A stretch of 64,000 nt of DNA, taken from assembly GCF_900187425.1 (NCBI RefSeq), contig NZ_FYDJ01000005.1, positions 310,001-374,000 of the forward strand, in the 5' to 3' direction. Source of the DNA: Pseudomonas sp. Irchel s3h14 (lineage in GTDB: Bacteria; Pseudomonadota; Gammaproteobacteria; Pseudomonadales; Pseudomonadaceae). This document shows positions 1-8,720 of the stretch, piece after piece. A program made the position numbers and the translations under genes. The notes under the pieces are model-generated. The model was not told the origin of the DNA. It did not search any database and worked only from the letters and a program-made list of their open reading frames with translations. Position 1 is the first letter of the stretch, and each line of letters starts with the position of its first letter.

Positions 1-50
1 CGGACGCGGAGCGTCCGGGGAGGCATTCCCACGCAGAGCGTGGGAACGAT
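1..50. repeat. REP element, GTTCCCACGC family (left part cut by window edge)
   Basis: The last half of a palindromic repeat whose complete copies lie at 9847-9953, 17643-17746, 31930-32031, 36553-36654 and 45509-45619. An inner palindrome (GGACGCGGAGCGTCC) is followed by the outer arm GCATTCCCACGCAGAGCGTG. It runs up to the ccoI start region, so a GTG within it (position 40) extends the ccoI reading frame artificially. Confidence 0.8.
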
Positions 51-66
51 CATCGGACTACGCCTC

Positions 67-2517
67 ATGAACACTCCACTCCCCTGCTACCACTGCGCCC
101 TGCCCGTCCCGGCCGGCAGCCGCTTCACCGCTGCCGTCCTCGGTGAAACCCGCGAGTTCTGCTGCCCGGGTTGTCAGGCCGTGGCCGAAGCCATCGTGTC
201 CGGCGGACTGGAAACCTATTACCAGCATCGCAGCGAGTCATCGGCCAACCCCGAAGCGCTGCCGGTGCAGTTGGTGGATGAACTGGCGCTGTACGACCGC
301 GCCGACGTGCAAGCCCCCTTCGTCCGCCACGAAGGCGAACTCGCCGAAACCACCCTGTTGATGGAAGGCATCAGTTGCGCCGCCTGCGGCTGGCTGATCG
401 AGAAACACCTGCGTGGCTTGCCGGCGGTGGCCGAAGCGCGCCTGAACCTGTCCAACCATCGCCTGCATGTGCGCTGGGCCGATGCGCAACTGCCGCTGAG
501 CCAGGTACTCAGCGAATTGCGCCACATCGGTTACGCCGCGCACCCCTATCAGGCCGACCGCGCCAGCGAACAACTGGCCAGCGAAAACCGCCTGGCCCTG
601 CGCCAACTCGGCGTAGCCGGGCTGCTGTGGTTCCAGGCGATGATGGCGACCATGGCCACCTGGCCGGAATTCAACATCGACCTCAGTCCCGAACTGCACA
701 CCATCCTGCGTTGGGTCGCGCTGTTCCTCACCACTCCGATCGTGTTCTACAGCTGCGCACCATTCTTCAAAGGCGCCATGCGTGACTTGCGCACCCGCCA
801 CCTGACCATGGACGTTTCGGTGTCGCTGGCGATTGGCAGCGCCTACATCGCCGGGATCTGGACCTCGATCACCGGCGTCGGCGAACTGTATTTCGATGCG
901 GTCGGCATGTTCGCACTGTTCCTGCTGGCCGGGCGTTATCTGGAGCGTCGCGCCCGCGAACGTACCGCCGCCGCCACCGCACAACTGGTCAATCTATTGC
1001 CCGCCTCGTGTCTGCGCCTGAGTGCCGACGGCCAGAGCGAGCGGATCCTGCTCAGCGAACTGCGCGTCGGCGATCAAGTGCTGGTGCACCCCGGCGCGAT
1101 CCTCCCGGCTGACGGCAAGATCCTCGACGGCCAGTCGAGCATCGACGAATCCCTGCTGACCGGCGAATACCTGCCACAGCCGCGCACGCCGGGCGATGCC
1201 GTCACCGCCGGCACCCTGAACGTCGAAGGTGCATTGACCGTGGAAGTCCTGGCCCTTGGCCAGGACACCCGACTGTCCGCCATCGTCCGTCTGCTGGACC
1301 GCGCTCAGGCCGAGAAGCCGCGACTGGCGGAAATTGCCGACCGCGCCGCGCAGTGGTTCCTGCTGCTGTCGCTGATTGCCGCCGCCGTCATCGGCCTGAT
1401 CTGGTGGGAACTGGATTCGTCGCGAGCCTTCTGGATTGTGTTGGCGATGCTCGTTGCAACGTGCCCGTGCGCCCTGTCCCTGGCCACACCGACCGCCCTC
1501 ACCGCCGCCACCGGCACACTGCACAAACTCGGCTTGCTGCTGACTCGCGGCCATGTGCTGGAAGGTCTGAACCAGATCGACACAGTAATTTTCGACAAGA
1601 CCGGCACACTCACCGAAGGGCGCCTGGCGTTGCGTTCGATCCGCCCGCTCGGCGCGCTCAACAGCGATCAATGCCTGAGCCTGGCCGCCGCCCTGGAAAA
1701 CCGCTCTGAGCACCCGATCGCCCGCGCGTTTGGTCGGGCGCCGCTGGCCGCCGAAGAAGTCCACAGCACGCCGGGGCTAGGCCTCGAAGGCTTGGTCGGT
1801 GAACAACGCCTGCGCATCGGCCAACCGGGTTTTGTCTGTGAACTCAGTGGTGCTGCCGTGCCATCGATGCCGGACGAAGCCGGTCAATGGCTGTTGCTTG
1901 GCGACAGCCAGGGGCCGCTGGCATGGTTTGTTCTCGACGACCGTCTGCGTGCCGACGCGCCCGCCCTGCTCGCGGCCTGCAAGGCTCGCGGCTGGCGCAC
2001 GCTGCTGCTGTCCGGCGACAGCTCACCGATGGTCGCCAGTGTCGCTGCGGAACTGGGCATCGATGAAGCCCGAGGCGGCTTGCGTCCAGACGATAAATTG
2101 CAGGTCTTGCAACAGCTGCACAAAGAAGGCCGCAAGGTGTTGATGCTCGGTGACGGGGTCAACGACGTGCCCGTGCTGGCCGCCGCCGACATCAGCGTGG
2201 CCATGGGTTCGGCCACCGATCTGGCGAAAACCAGTGCCGACGCGGTATTGCTGTCGAACCGCCTCGATGCATTGGTCCAAGCCTTTAGCCTGGCTCGACG
2301 CACCCGTCGGGTAATCATCGAGAACCTGCTGTGGGCCGGGCTGTACAATGGCCTCATGTTGCCGTTCGCCGCCCTCGGCTGGATCACTCCGGTATGGGCC
2401 GCGGTCGGCATGTCCATCAGTTCGTTGACCGTGGTGCTGAACGCCCTGCGCCTGACTCGCATGCCAAACACGCCTGCGATCAGCGCCACGCCAGAAACCC
2501 GTCCGCTGCCGGCCTGA
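67..2517 (+). CDS. ccoI: CcoI, Cu+-exporting P1B-type ATPase for cbb3 oxidase assembly
   Basis: An 816-residue inner-membrane heavy-metal P-type ATPase that supplies copper for cbb3-type cytochrome c oxidase maturation. An N-terminal Cys-rich segment (CYHC at residues 7-10, then a CCPGC motif) precedes a heavy-metal-associated domain with GISCAACGW (about residues 101-109). The transmembrane CPC copper motif (ATCPCALS) lies near residue 465, the phosphorylation site DKTGT near 510 and the hinge GDGVND near 695. ATG 67 is preferred over an in-frame GTG at position 40, which lies in a REP element and adds nine non-conserved residues. ccoS follows 22 nt downstream, as in other ccoGHIS clusters; ccoG and ccoH would lie to the left of the window. 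Confidence 0.95.
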   Translation: MNTPLPCYHCALPVPAGSRFTAAVLGETREFCCPGCQAVAEAIVSGGLETYYQHRSESSANPEALPVQLVDELALYDRADVQAPFVRHEGELAETTLLMEGISCAACGWLIEKHLRGLPAVAEARLNLSNHRLHVRWADAQLPLSQVLSELRHIGYAAHPYQADRASEQLASENRLALRQLGVAGLLWFQAMMATMATWPEFNIDLSPELHTILRWVALFLTTPIVFYSCAPFFKGAMRDLRTRHLTMDVSVSLAIGSAYIAGIWTSITGVGELYFDAVGMFALFLLAGRYLERRARERTAAATAQLVNLLPASCLRLSADGQSERILLSELRVGDQVLVHPGAILPADGKILDGQSSIDESLLTGEYLPQPRTPGDAVTAGTLNVEGALTVEVLALGQDTRLSAIVRLLDRAQAEKPRLAEIADRAAQWFLLLSLIAAAVIGLIWWELDSSRAFWIVLAMLVATCPCALSLATPTALTAATGTLHKLGLLLTRGHVLEGLNQIDTVIFDKTGTLTEGRLALRSIRPLGALNSDQCLSLAAALENRSEHPIARAFGRAPLAAEEVHSTPGLGLEGLVGEQRLRIGQPGFVCELSGAAVPSMPDEAGQWLLLGDSQGPLAWFVLDDRLRADAPALLAACKARGWRTLLLSGDSSPMVASVAAELGIDEARGGLRPDDKLQVLQQLHKEGRKVLMLGDGVNDVPVLAAADISVAMGSATDLAKTSADAVLLSNRLDALVQAFSLARRTRRVIIENLLWAGLYNGLMLPFAALGWITPVWAAVGMSISSLTVVLNALRLTRMPNTPAISATPETRPLPA

Positions 2518-2539
2518 GCCGCGCGGGCATGGAGTCAAG

Positions 2540-2758
2540 ATGCCAGCTCTCTACGTGATGATCCCGGCCGCGCTGCTGATCGTGGCCATCGCTATTTACA
2601 TCTTCTTCTGGGCAGTCGACAGCGGTCAGTACGACGACCTCGACGGCCCGGCCCACAGCATCCTGTTCGACGATCAGGACCCAAACCACAAAGCTGCAGT
2701 CGACGAAGCCAGCGGCCATCCGGCCAAACCGGACGACAAGGCGCCGCCTCATGCTTGA
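2540..2758 (+). CDS. ccoS: CcoS, cbb3-type oxidase assembly protein
   Basis: A small 72-residue protein with one N-terminal membrane segment (about residues 5-26, MIPAALLIVAIAIYIFFWAV) followed by the typical SGQYDDLDGPA stretch and a polar tail. CcoS is required for cofactor insertion into cbb3 oxidase. A GGAG ribosome-binding site lies 6 nt before the ATG. Its last 8 nt overlap the next gene, indicating translational coupling within the ccoI-ccoS-DsbD-like unit. The tail after residue 45 is charged and is probably disordered. Confidence 0.93.
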   Translation: MPALYVMIPAALLIVAIAIYIFFWAVDSGQYDDLDGPAHSILFDDQDPNHKAAVDEASGHPAKPDDKAPPHA

Positions 2759-3434
2759 GTTGGCGCCACTGCTGGTGTCTGCGGTGATTCTCGGTCTGCT
2801 CGGTGGCGGGCATTGCCTGGGCATGTGCGGCGGATTGATGGGCGCGTTGACCCTGGCAATTCCCAAGGAGCAACGCAGCCGACGCTTTCGACTGCTGCTG
2901 GCCTACAACCTGGGGCGAATTCTCAGCTATGCAACAGCCGGCCTGCTGATCGGTCTGGCCGGTTGGGCGGTGGCCAACAGCCCGGCGGCGATGTTCATGC
3001 GCGTCATTGCCGGATTGCTGCTGGTCGCCATGGGCCTGTACCTCGCCGGTTGGTGGAGCGGCCTGACTCGCATCGAAAGCCTCGGTCGTGGCCTGTGGCG
3101 GCACATCCAGCCGGTTGCCAACAAACTGTTGCCGGTGTCGAGCCTACCCCGCGCGTTGCTGCTGGGCGCGCTCTGGGGCTGGCTGCCGTGCGGGCTGGTT
3201 TACAGCACCCTGCTGTGGTCGGCGAGTCAGGGCAATGCGCTGGACAGTGCGCTTTTAATGCTCGCGTTCGGGCTCGGCACCTGGCCGGTGTTGCTCGCCA
3301 CGGGGTTGGCGGCTGAGCGGGTCACGGCGTTGTTGCGCAAACGTAGCGTGCGGATGACGGGCGGGTTACTGGTGATCCTGTTCGGCATCTGGACCTTGCC
3401 GGGACCGCATCAGCATTGGCTCATGGGCCATTAG
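2751..3434 (+). CDS. Sulfite exporter TauE/SafE-like (DsbD_2/UreH-like) membrane protein
   Basis: A 227-residue polytopic membrane protein with about six hydrophobic segments. The first carries GGGHCLGMCGG (about residues 20-30), the signature of the DsbD_2/UreH-like group often annotated as TauE/SafE. Genes of this group commonly sit directly after ccoS in proteobacteria. The placement suggests a part in copper or thiol handling during cbb3 oxidase assembly, but that is inferred from context and the substrate is unknown. A second Cys-containing segment, GWLPCGLVYS, lies near residue 145. It overlaps ccoS by 8 nt. A REPIN follows 16 nt after the stop. Confidence 0.85.
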   Translation: MLELAPLLVSAVILGLLGGGHCLGMCGGLMGALTLAIPKEQRSRRFRLLLAYNLGRILSYATAGLLIGLAGWAVANSPAAMFMRVIAGLLLVAMGLYLAGWWSGLTRIESLGRGLWRHIQPVANKLLPVSSLPRALLLGALWGWLPCGLVYSTLLWSASQGNALDSALLMLAFGLGTWPVLLATGLAAERVTALLRKRSVRMTGGLLVILFGIWTLPGPHQHWLMGH

Positions 3435-3450
3435 ATCGGCAGCACACCCT

Positions 3451-3597
3451 TGTAGCAGCTGCCGAGCCTGCGAGGCTGCGTTCGGCGGCGAAGCCGTCGT
3501 AAACCCTGAGTACCAAATTCACCTGAAGCACCGCACAGCCTGATTTCACGACGGCTTCGCCGCCGAACGCAGCCTCGCAGGCTCGGCAGCTGCTACA
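3451..3597. repeat. REPIN, TGTAGCAGCTGCCGAGCC family
   Basis: A long imperfect inverted repeat. The left arm starts TGTAGCAGCTGCC and the right arm ends GGCAGCTGCTACA, each followed inward by a GCCTGCGAGGCTGCG hairpin. Relatives lie at 13405-13551 and 16275-16433. It lies between the DsbD-like gene and hemN and may form a strong hairpin in read-through transcripts. Confidence 0.85.
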
Positions 3598-3621
3598 GGG
3601 TGATGTTTGGCAATGACACCG

Positions 3622-3635
3622 TTGATGCAAATCAA
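3622..3635 (+). promoter_or_regulatory. Anr/FNR box upstream of hemN
   Basis: TTGATGCAAATCAA is a perfect match to the TTGAT-N4-ATCAA consensus recognised by FNR-family regulators. It is 65 nt before the hemN ATG. Oxygen-independent hemN genes are known Anr targets in pseudomonads, and anr itself is the gene after hemN. Confidence 0.88.
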
Positions 3636-3699
3636 GATGCCCCACCGCCGCGCCCCCTAGACTCGCTGACACTGCCAGCCTATCCGGGGGAATGCCCGC

Positions 3700-5085
3700 A
3701 TGATGCTCGACGCCATTCGTTGGGACACCGATCTGATCCGCCGTTACGACCTGGCGGGACCGCGCTACACCTCCTACCCGACCGCGGCGCAATTCGACGG
3801 TCAGGTCGGCACGTTTGACCTGTTCCACGCCCTGCGCGACAGCCGTAAAGCCCTGCGCCCGTTATCGCTGTATGTGCACGTGCCGTTCTGCGCGAACATT
3901 TGCTATTACTGCGCCTGCAACAAAGTCATCACCAAGGACCGCGGCCGGGCCCAGCCCTATTTGCAGCGCCTTGAGCAGGAAATCCAGCTGATCGCCTGCC
4001 ACCTCGACCCCGCGCAGAAAGTCGAACAATTGCATTTCGGCGGCGGCACCCCGACCTTTCTCAGTCACGATGAACTGCGCCAGTTGATGGCCCAGTTGCG
4101 TAAAAACTTCAACTTGCTGGACGACGATTCCGGCGACTACGGCATCGAAATCGACCCTCGCGAAGCCGACTGGTCGACCATGGGCCTGCTCCGTGAACTG
4201 GGTTTCAATCGGGTCAGTATCGGCCTGCAAGACCTCGATCCGGCGGTGCAACGGGCAGTCAATCGCCTGCAAAGCCTGGAAGAAACCCGCGCGGTGATCG
4301 ACGCTGCCCGCACGCTGCAGTTTCGCTCGATCAACATTGACCTGATCTATGGCTTGCCAAGGCAAACACCCGAGAATTTCGCCCGCACCGTCGATGAAGT
4401 GATCAACCTGCAACCGGACCGCCTCTCGGTGTTCAACTACGCGCACCTGCCGGAACGCTTCATGCCGCAACGGCGAATCAACAGCGACGAGCTACCGACT
4501 CCGGCGCAAAAACTGGAAATACTCCAGGGCACCATCGAACAACTGACCCAGGCCGGTTACCGCTACATCGGCATGGATCACTTCGCGCTGCCCGACGATG
4601 AACTGGCGATTGCTCAGGAAGAATCGACCCTGCAACGCAACTTCCAGGGCTACACCACCCACGGTCATTGCGACCTGATTGGCCTGGGCGTGTCGGCCAT
4701 CAGCCAGATCGGCGACTTGTATTGCCAGAACAGCAGCGACCTGAATCAGTACCAGAACACGCTGGCCAGCGCGCAGCTAGCCACCAGCCGTGGTCTGCTG
4801 TGCAACGCCGATGACCGCCTGCGACGTGCGGTCATCCAACAACTGATCTGTAATTTCAGCCTGGAATTCGCCGAGATCGAACACGCCTTCAACATCGACT
4901 TTCAGGGTTACTTCGGCGAACTCTGGCCACAGTTGCAGGGAATGGCCGAAGACGGCCTGATCGAACTGGATAACGAACGGATTACCGTACTGCCCGCCGG
5001 ACGATTGCTGGTGCGTTCGGTGTGCATGGTGTTCGACGCGTACCTGGAACAGCACAATCGCCAGCGGTTTTCGCGGGTGATCTAG
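3700..5085 (+). CDS. hemN: Oxygen-independent coproporphyrinogen III oxidase (radical SAM)
   Basis: A 461-residue cytoplasmic radical-SAM enzyme that decarboxylates coproporphyrinogen III to protoporphyrinogen IX without oxygen, supplying haem under low oxygen. The 4Fe-4S/SAM motif CANICYYC gives Cys 64, 68 and 71. GGGTPTFL follows near 112, and the HemN-specific N-terminus (GPRYTSYPTA) is present. Two adjacent ATG codons (3700 and 3703) are possible starts. Transcription is probably activated by Anr through the box at 3622-3635. Length is normal for HemN. Confidence 0.96.
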   Translation: MMLDAIRWDTDLIRRYDLAGPRYTSYPTAAQFDGQVGTFDLFHALRDSRKALRPLSLYVHVPFCANICYYCACNKVITKDRGRAQPYLQRLEQEIQLIACHLDPAQKVEQLHFGGGTPTFLSHDELRQLMAQLRKNFNLLDDDSGDYGIEIDPREADWSTMGLLRELGFNRVSIGLQDLDPAVQRAVNRLQSLEETRAVIDAARTLQFRSINIDLIYGLPRQTPENFARTVDEVINLQPDRLSVFNYAHLPERFMPQRRINSDELPTPAQKLEILQGTIEQLTQAGYRYIGMDHFALPDDELAIAQEESTLQRNFQGYTTHGHCDLIGLGVSAISQIGDLYCQNSSDLNQYQNTLASAQLATSRGLLCNADDRLRRAVIQQLICNFSLEFAEIEHAFNIDFQGYFGELWPQLQGMAEDGLIELDNERITVLPAGRLLVRSVCMVFDAYLEQHNRQRFSRVI

Positions 5086-5214
5086 CCATCAATTCACCGG
5101 CCGGTCTGCGAAACGCAGGCTTTACGCCCCTGCGACAAAATCGCCGCGTGCCTGAATGTCCTCCCGTGGGTTACCCTTACGGCTTATGTGTGTTTTCCCA
5201 CAAGGATTTAAGAA

Positions 5215-5949
5215 ATGTCCGAGCCAGTAAAGCTGCGCGCTCATAGTCAGGCCCATTGCAAGGATTGCAGCCTGGCCCCCCTCTGCTTGCCACTTTCTTT
5301 GAATCTGGAAGACATGGATGCGCTGGACGAAATCGTTAAACGTGGCCGCCCGCTGAAAAAGGGCGAATTCCTGTTCCGCCAGGGCGACACCTTCGATTCC
5401 GTTTATGCAGTACGCTCTGGCGCTCTGAAGACGTTCAGCCTGAGCGATGGCGGCGAAGAACAACTCACTGGCTTCCACCTGCCGAGCGAACTGGTCGGCC
5501 TGTCGGGCATGGACACCGAAAAACACCCGGTCTCGGCGCAAGCCATGGAAACCACATCGGTGTGTGAAATCCCTTTCGAACGCCTCGACGAACTGGCGCT
5601 GCAACTGCCGCAACTGCGCCGTCAGTTGATGCGCGTGATGAGCCGCGAGATTCGCGACGATCAGCAAATGATGTTGCTGCTGTCGAAGAAAACCGCCGAC
5701 GAGCGCATCGCCACGTTCCTGGTCAACCTGTCGGCCCGTTTCCGCGCTCGGGGTTTCTCGGCCAACCAGTTCCGCCTGAGCATGTCGCGCAACGAAATCG
5801 GCAATTACCTGGGCCTGGCGGTGGAAACCGTGTCCCGGGTGTTCACGCGCTTCCAGCAAAACGAACTGATCGCCGCCGAAGGCAAGGAAATCCATATCCT
5901 CGACCCGATCCAGCTCTGCGCCTTGGCCGGCGGCTCGCTAGACGGCTGA
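5215..5949 (+). CDS. anr: Anr, FNR/CRP-family anaerobic regulator
   Basis: A 244-residue oxygen-sensing transcription factor. The N-terminal iron-sulfur ligands are C-x2-C-x5-C (Cys 15, 18, 24), with a further Cys in [11 protein letters not shown] cAMP-type beta-roll sensor domain and a long dimerisation helix ([17 protein letters not shown]) precede the winged HTH, whose recognition helix reads [13 protein letters not shown] in that helix is the FNR specificity pattern for TTGAT half-sites. AAGGA lies 9 nt before the ATG. It is encoded 129 nt after hemN, one of its own likely targets. Confidence 0.97.
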   Translation: MSEPVKLRAHSQAHCKDCSLAPLCLPLSLNLEDMDALDEIVKRGRPLKKGEFLFRQGDTFDSVYAVRSGALKTFSLSDGGEEQLTGFHLPSELVGLSGMDTEKHPVSAQAMETTSVCEIPFERLDELALQLPQLRRQLMRVMSREIRDDQQMMLLLSKKTADERIATFLVNLSARFRARGFSANQFRLSMSRNEIGNYLGLAVETVSRVFTRFQQNELIAAEGKEIHILDPIQLCALAGGSLDG

Positions 5950-5957
5950 TTTCGGCG

Positions 5958-5986
5958 ATGGCGGCTGAGCGAAACGGTTCAGCCGC
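5958..5986. other. Stem-loop between anr and apt
   Basis: GGCGGCTGAGC and GTTCAGCCGCC form a strong stem around a short loop just after the anr stop. No U-run follows. A TATACT hexamer at 5990-5995 could be the -10 element of an apt promoter. Whether the hairpin terminates transcription is uncertain. Confidence 0.4.
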
Positions 5987-6027
5987 CGTTATACTGCGTC
6001 GTTTGCAGCCTGCCAGGACACCCGACG

Positions 6028-6576
6028 ATGGTCTTCGACTCCTTCGACATCAAATCCCTCATCCGCCCTGTGATCGACTTTCCCAAGCCGGGCGTGATCT
6101 TTCGCGACATTACCCCATTGTTCCAGTCGCCCACGGCCCTACGCCTGGTGATGGACAGCTTCGCCCACCGTTATGTCGAGGCCGACTTCACCCACATCGG
6201 TGCGATGGACGCGCGTGGTTTTCTGATCGGTTCGGTCCTGGCCTATCAGTTGAACAAGCCGCTGGTGCTGTTCCGCAAGCAAGGCAAACTGCCGGCCGAC
6301 GTGCTGGCCGAGGGTTATGCGACCGAATACGGCGAAGCCTTCCTCGAAGTCCACGCCGACAGCCTGTGCGAGGGCGATTCGGTGGTGATGTTCGATGACC
6401 TGATCGCCACGGGCGGGACGCTGATTGCGGCGGCGAACCTGGTTCGGCGCATGGGCGCACGGGTCCATGAAGCGGCGGCGATCATTGATTTGCCGGAGTT
6501 GGGCGGGTCCCAGCGGTTGGAAGATATGGGAATTCCGACGTTTTGCCTGACGCAGTTTGCGTTGTCTGATAAGTAA
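6028..6576 (+). CDS. apt: Adenine phosphoribosyltransferase
   Basis: A 182-residue cytoplasmic purine salvage enzyme converting adenine plus PRPP to AMP. The type I PRTase PRPP-binding loop is [14 protein letters not shown] (about residues 119-132), and the N-terminal [13 protein letters not shown] region is characteristic of Apt. Length is normal. It is the last plus-strand gene before the minus-strand acyl-CoA dehydrogenase, and a REPIN lies between the convergent ends. Confidence 0.97.
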   Translation: MVFDSFDIKSLIRPVIDFPKPGVIFRDITPLFQSPTALRLVMDSFAHRYVEADFTHIGAMDARGFLIGSVLAYQLNKPLVLFRKQGKLPADVLAEGYATEYGEAFLEVHADSLCEGDSVVMFDDLIATGGTLIAAANLVRRMGARVHEAAAIIDLPELGGSQRLEDMGIPTFCLTQFALSDK

Positions 6577-6594
6577 CGCGGCGTCTGCACCGAC

Positions 6595-6698
6595 GCCTTC
6601 GCGAGCAAGCCCGCTCCCACAGTTGATCAAGTTGTCCAGGCGGACGCGGTCTAATGTGGGAGCGGCGGTGCGACGATTCGACTTGCTCGCGAATGGCA
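6595..6698. repeat. REPIN, GCGAGCAAGCCCGCTCCCAC family, imperfect
   Basis: The left arm (GCCTTCGCGAGCAAGCCCGC to CCCACA) and the right arm (TGTGGGAGCGG, then GACTTGCTCGCGAATGGC) are inverted. The right arm carries an insertion-like interruption (CGGTGCGACGATTC). It lies between the convergent apt and acyl-CoA dehydrogenase genes. Confidence 0.75.
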
Positions 6699-6720
6699 GC
6701 ACCACCTATCTCAATGTCTG

Positions 6721-7869
6721 TTAAAGCCCCATCTGCTTGCTGATGATCTCGTTCATCACTTCTCGCGTACCGCCGCCGATCGACAAGATCCGGTTATCCC
6801 GATACAGCCGCTCCACCAGGCTCTCGCGCATATAACCGAGGCCACCCAAAATCTGCACCGCATCCGTGGTAATCCGATCTGCCGTGTCAGTCGCAAAATT
6901 CTTGGCCATGGAAATCTCCTTGATCACACTCTGCCCCGCCGCCATTTTCGCTGCCTGGCGATAGGTGAATTCCCGTGACACCTCCAGCGCCGTCGCCATT
7001 TCGGCAAGGCGATGCTTGAGCACCTGAAACTTGCCTATGGGTTTACCGAATGCTTCACGTTGGCGAGCCCATTTCAGGCTCTCTTCCAGCGCCAGTTGCG
7101 CGGTCATGTTGGCCATTAGCGCCAGCGCCAGGCGTTCGCTCTGGAAGTTACCCATGATGCAGGCGAAGCCCATGTTTTCAGCACCAATCAGATTGCCTAC
7201 CGGCACCCGGCAATCGTCGAAGAACAGTTCCGCAGTGTCCGACGCCCACCAACCCATTTTCTTCAACTGACGGCCGACGGTAAAACCGGGCGTGCCCTTC
7301 TCGATCAACAGCAGGCTGATGCCACCGAAACCCGGCGCACCGGTGCGCACCGCGACGGTGTAGAAATCCGCGCGGACGCCGCTGGTGATAAAGGTTTTAC
7401 TGCCGCTGACCCGGTAGAAGTCGCCGTCAAGCACGGCGCGGGTTTGCAGGTTGGCGACGTCGGAGCCACCGCTGGGCTCGGTCACGGCCAGGGCGCTGAT
7501 CTTCTCGCCGGCGAGCACTTGCGGCACAACAAGATCGCGGACTTCAGCCCTGGCCCACTTGAGGATCGGCGGCAGGCCGATGTCCAGCGAGCCGAGCCCC
7601 GCCACCAAGCCGCCGGAACCACAGCGCATCAGCTCTTCGCTGGCGGCGACCTTGGCGAACAGATCACCTTCATGGCTGCCACCCAGGGCTTCGGGATAAC
7701 CGATCCCCAGAATCCCCGCTGCGCCGGCCTTGAGGTAGAGCTCACGGGGAAAGCTTTCGGCTTCTTCCCACTGGTCGATGTCCTGCAAGATCTCGCGCTC
7801 GACGAAACGTCTGACGCTGTCGCGGACCAATTGGTGGCTGGGGTCGAAGTATTCCTGAAAGGCAGGCAT
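6721..7869 (-). CDS. Acyl-CoA dehydrogenase
   Basis: A 382-residue FAD-dependent acyl-CoA dehydrogenase (alpha,beta-dehydrogenation of an acyl-CoA). Family signatures present are ALAVTEPSGGSDVANLQT, GSKTFITSG, the C-terminal QILGGLGYMRE and IGGGTREVM. The last replaces the YEGT-type motif of medium-chain enzymes with the IGGGT form of the isovaleryl/citronellyl-CoA dehydrogenase side of the family, so a branched or long substrate is plausible but unproven. Start ATG 7869 (MPAFQEYFDPSHQLV) is chosen; the longer frame to 7986 reads through a REP element. It sits next to recR, as in other pseudomonads. Confidence 0.9.
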   Translation of the reverse strand: MPAFQEYFDPSHQLVRDSVRRFVEREILQDIDQWEEAESFPRELYLKAGAAGILGIGYPEALGGSHEGDLFAKVAASEELMRCGSGGLVAGLGSLDIGLPPILKWARAEVRDLVVPQVLAGEKISALAVTEPSGGSDVANLQTRAVLDGDFYRVSGSKTFITSGVRADFYTVAVRTGAPGFGGISLLLIEKGTPGFTVGRQLKKMGWWASDTAELFFDDCRVPVGNLIGAENMGFACIMGNFQSERLALALMANMTAQLALEESLKWARQREAFGKPIGKFQVLKHRLAEMATALEVSREFTYRQAAKMAAGQSVIKEISMAKNFATDTADRITTDAVQILGGLGYMRESLVERLYRDNRILSIGGGTREVMNEIISKQMGL

Positions 7870-7960
7870 CGGCGAGCTCCACTGAAGGTTCAGCGAAGTT
7901 AACCGAGCGCTTGCTTGGTTTTCAACAGAATTGTGTGAATCAGATAAACCCAGGCGCGTC

Positions 7961-8040
7961 CTTCGCGAGCAAGCCCGCTCCCACATTTGATCTCCAGCGT
8001 ATACAAGTCAAATGTGGGAGCGGGCTTGCTCGCGATGGCG
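7961..8040. repeat. REPIN, GCGAGCAAGCCCGCTCCCAC family
   Basis: A near-perfect inverted repeat. CTTCGCGAGCAAGCCCGCTC followed by CCACATTTGA is mirrored by TCAAATGTGG followed by GAGCGGGCTTGCTCGCGATG, with a short spacer between. It separates recR from the acyl-CoA dehydrogenase gene. Confidence 0.88.
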
Positions 8041-8052
8041 TCAGTTCAAGCA

Positions 8053-8655
8053 CTACAAGACAATAGGCTTACGCCCGGCAAACGAATGCGCCAGCGTCCC
8101 GCCATCCACCAGTTCCAGCTCGCCACCCAACGGCACGCCATGGGCGATGCGTGAGGCGATCAGGCCTTTGTTACTGAGCAACTGGGCGATGTAGTGCGCC
8201 GTGGCCTCACCTTCCACGGTCGGATTGGTCGCCAGAATAACTTCAGTGAACGTGCCCGCCTCTTCGATCCGCGCCAGCAGTTGCGGAATACCGATGGCTT
8301 CCGGCCCGAGTCCGTCGAGTGGCGACAGGTGGCCCTTGAGCACAAAGTAGCGACCACGGAAGCCGGTCTGCTCCACCGCGTAGACGTCCATCGGCCCTTC
8401 CACCACGCAGAGCAAGGTGTCGTCGCGACGGGTATCGGCGCATTGCGGGCAGAGGTCGTCTTCGGTCAGCGTGCGGCACAACCGGCAATGGCCCACCCCT
8501 TCCATGGCCTGGCTCAGTGCCAGCGCCAGTCGCGAGCCGCCGCTGCGATCACGCTCGAGCAGCTGCAACGCCATGCGTTGGGCAGTTTTCTGACCCACAC
8601 CTGGCAAAATTCGCAGGGCGTCGATCAGTTGGCGAATCAAAGGGCTGAAGCTCAT
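8053..8655 (-). CDS. recR: Recombination mediator RecR
   Basis: A 200-residue RecFOR-pathway protein that helps load RecA at single-strand gaps. In order it carries an N-terminal helix-hairpin-helix ([20 protein letters not shown]), the C4 zinc finger [16 protein letters not shown] (about residues 57-72) and a Toprim domain with [10 protein letters not shown]. Length is standard. The usual partner ybaB is not adjacent here; an MDR oxidoreductase gene lies between. Confidence 0.97.
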   Translation of the reverse strand: MSFSPLIRQLIDALRILPGVGQKTAQRMALQLLERDRSGGSRLALALSQAMEGVGHCRLCRTLTEDDLCPQCADTRRDDTLLCVVEGPMDVYAVEQTGFRGRYFVLKGHLSPLDGLGPEAIGIPQLLARIEEAGTFTEVILATNPTVEGEATAHYIAQLLSNKGLIASRIAHGVPLGGELELVDGGTLAHSFAGRKPIVL

Positions 8656-8720
8656 GGTGAAAAGTCCGACAAAACAACGAGACGCGGTTTATACCCGCGC
8701 CTCTGTTTAGCGTCAATTAC

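Noticed and set aside
40..66. GTG start 27 nt upstream of the ccoI ATG
   Set aside because: It lies in a REP element and adds residues absent from the CcoI N-terminus.
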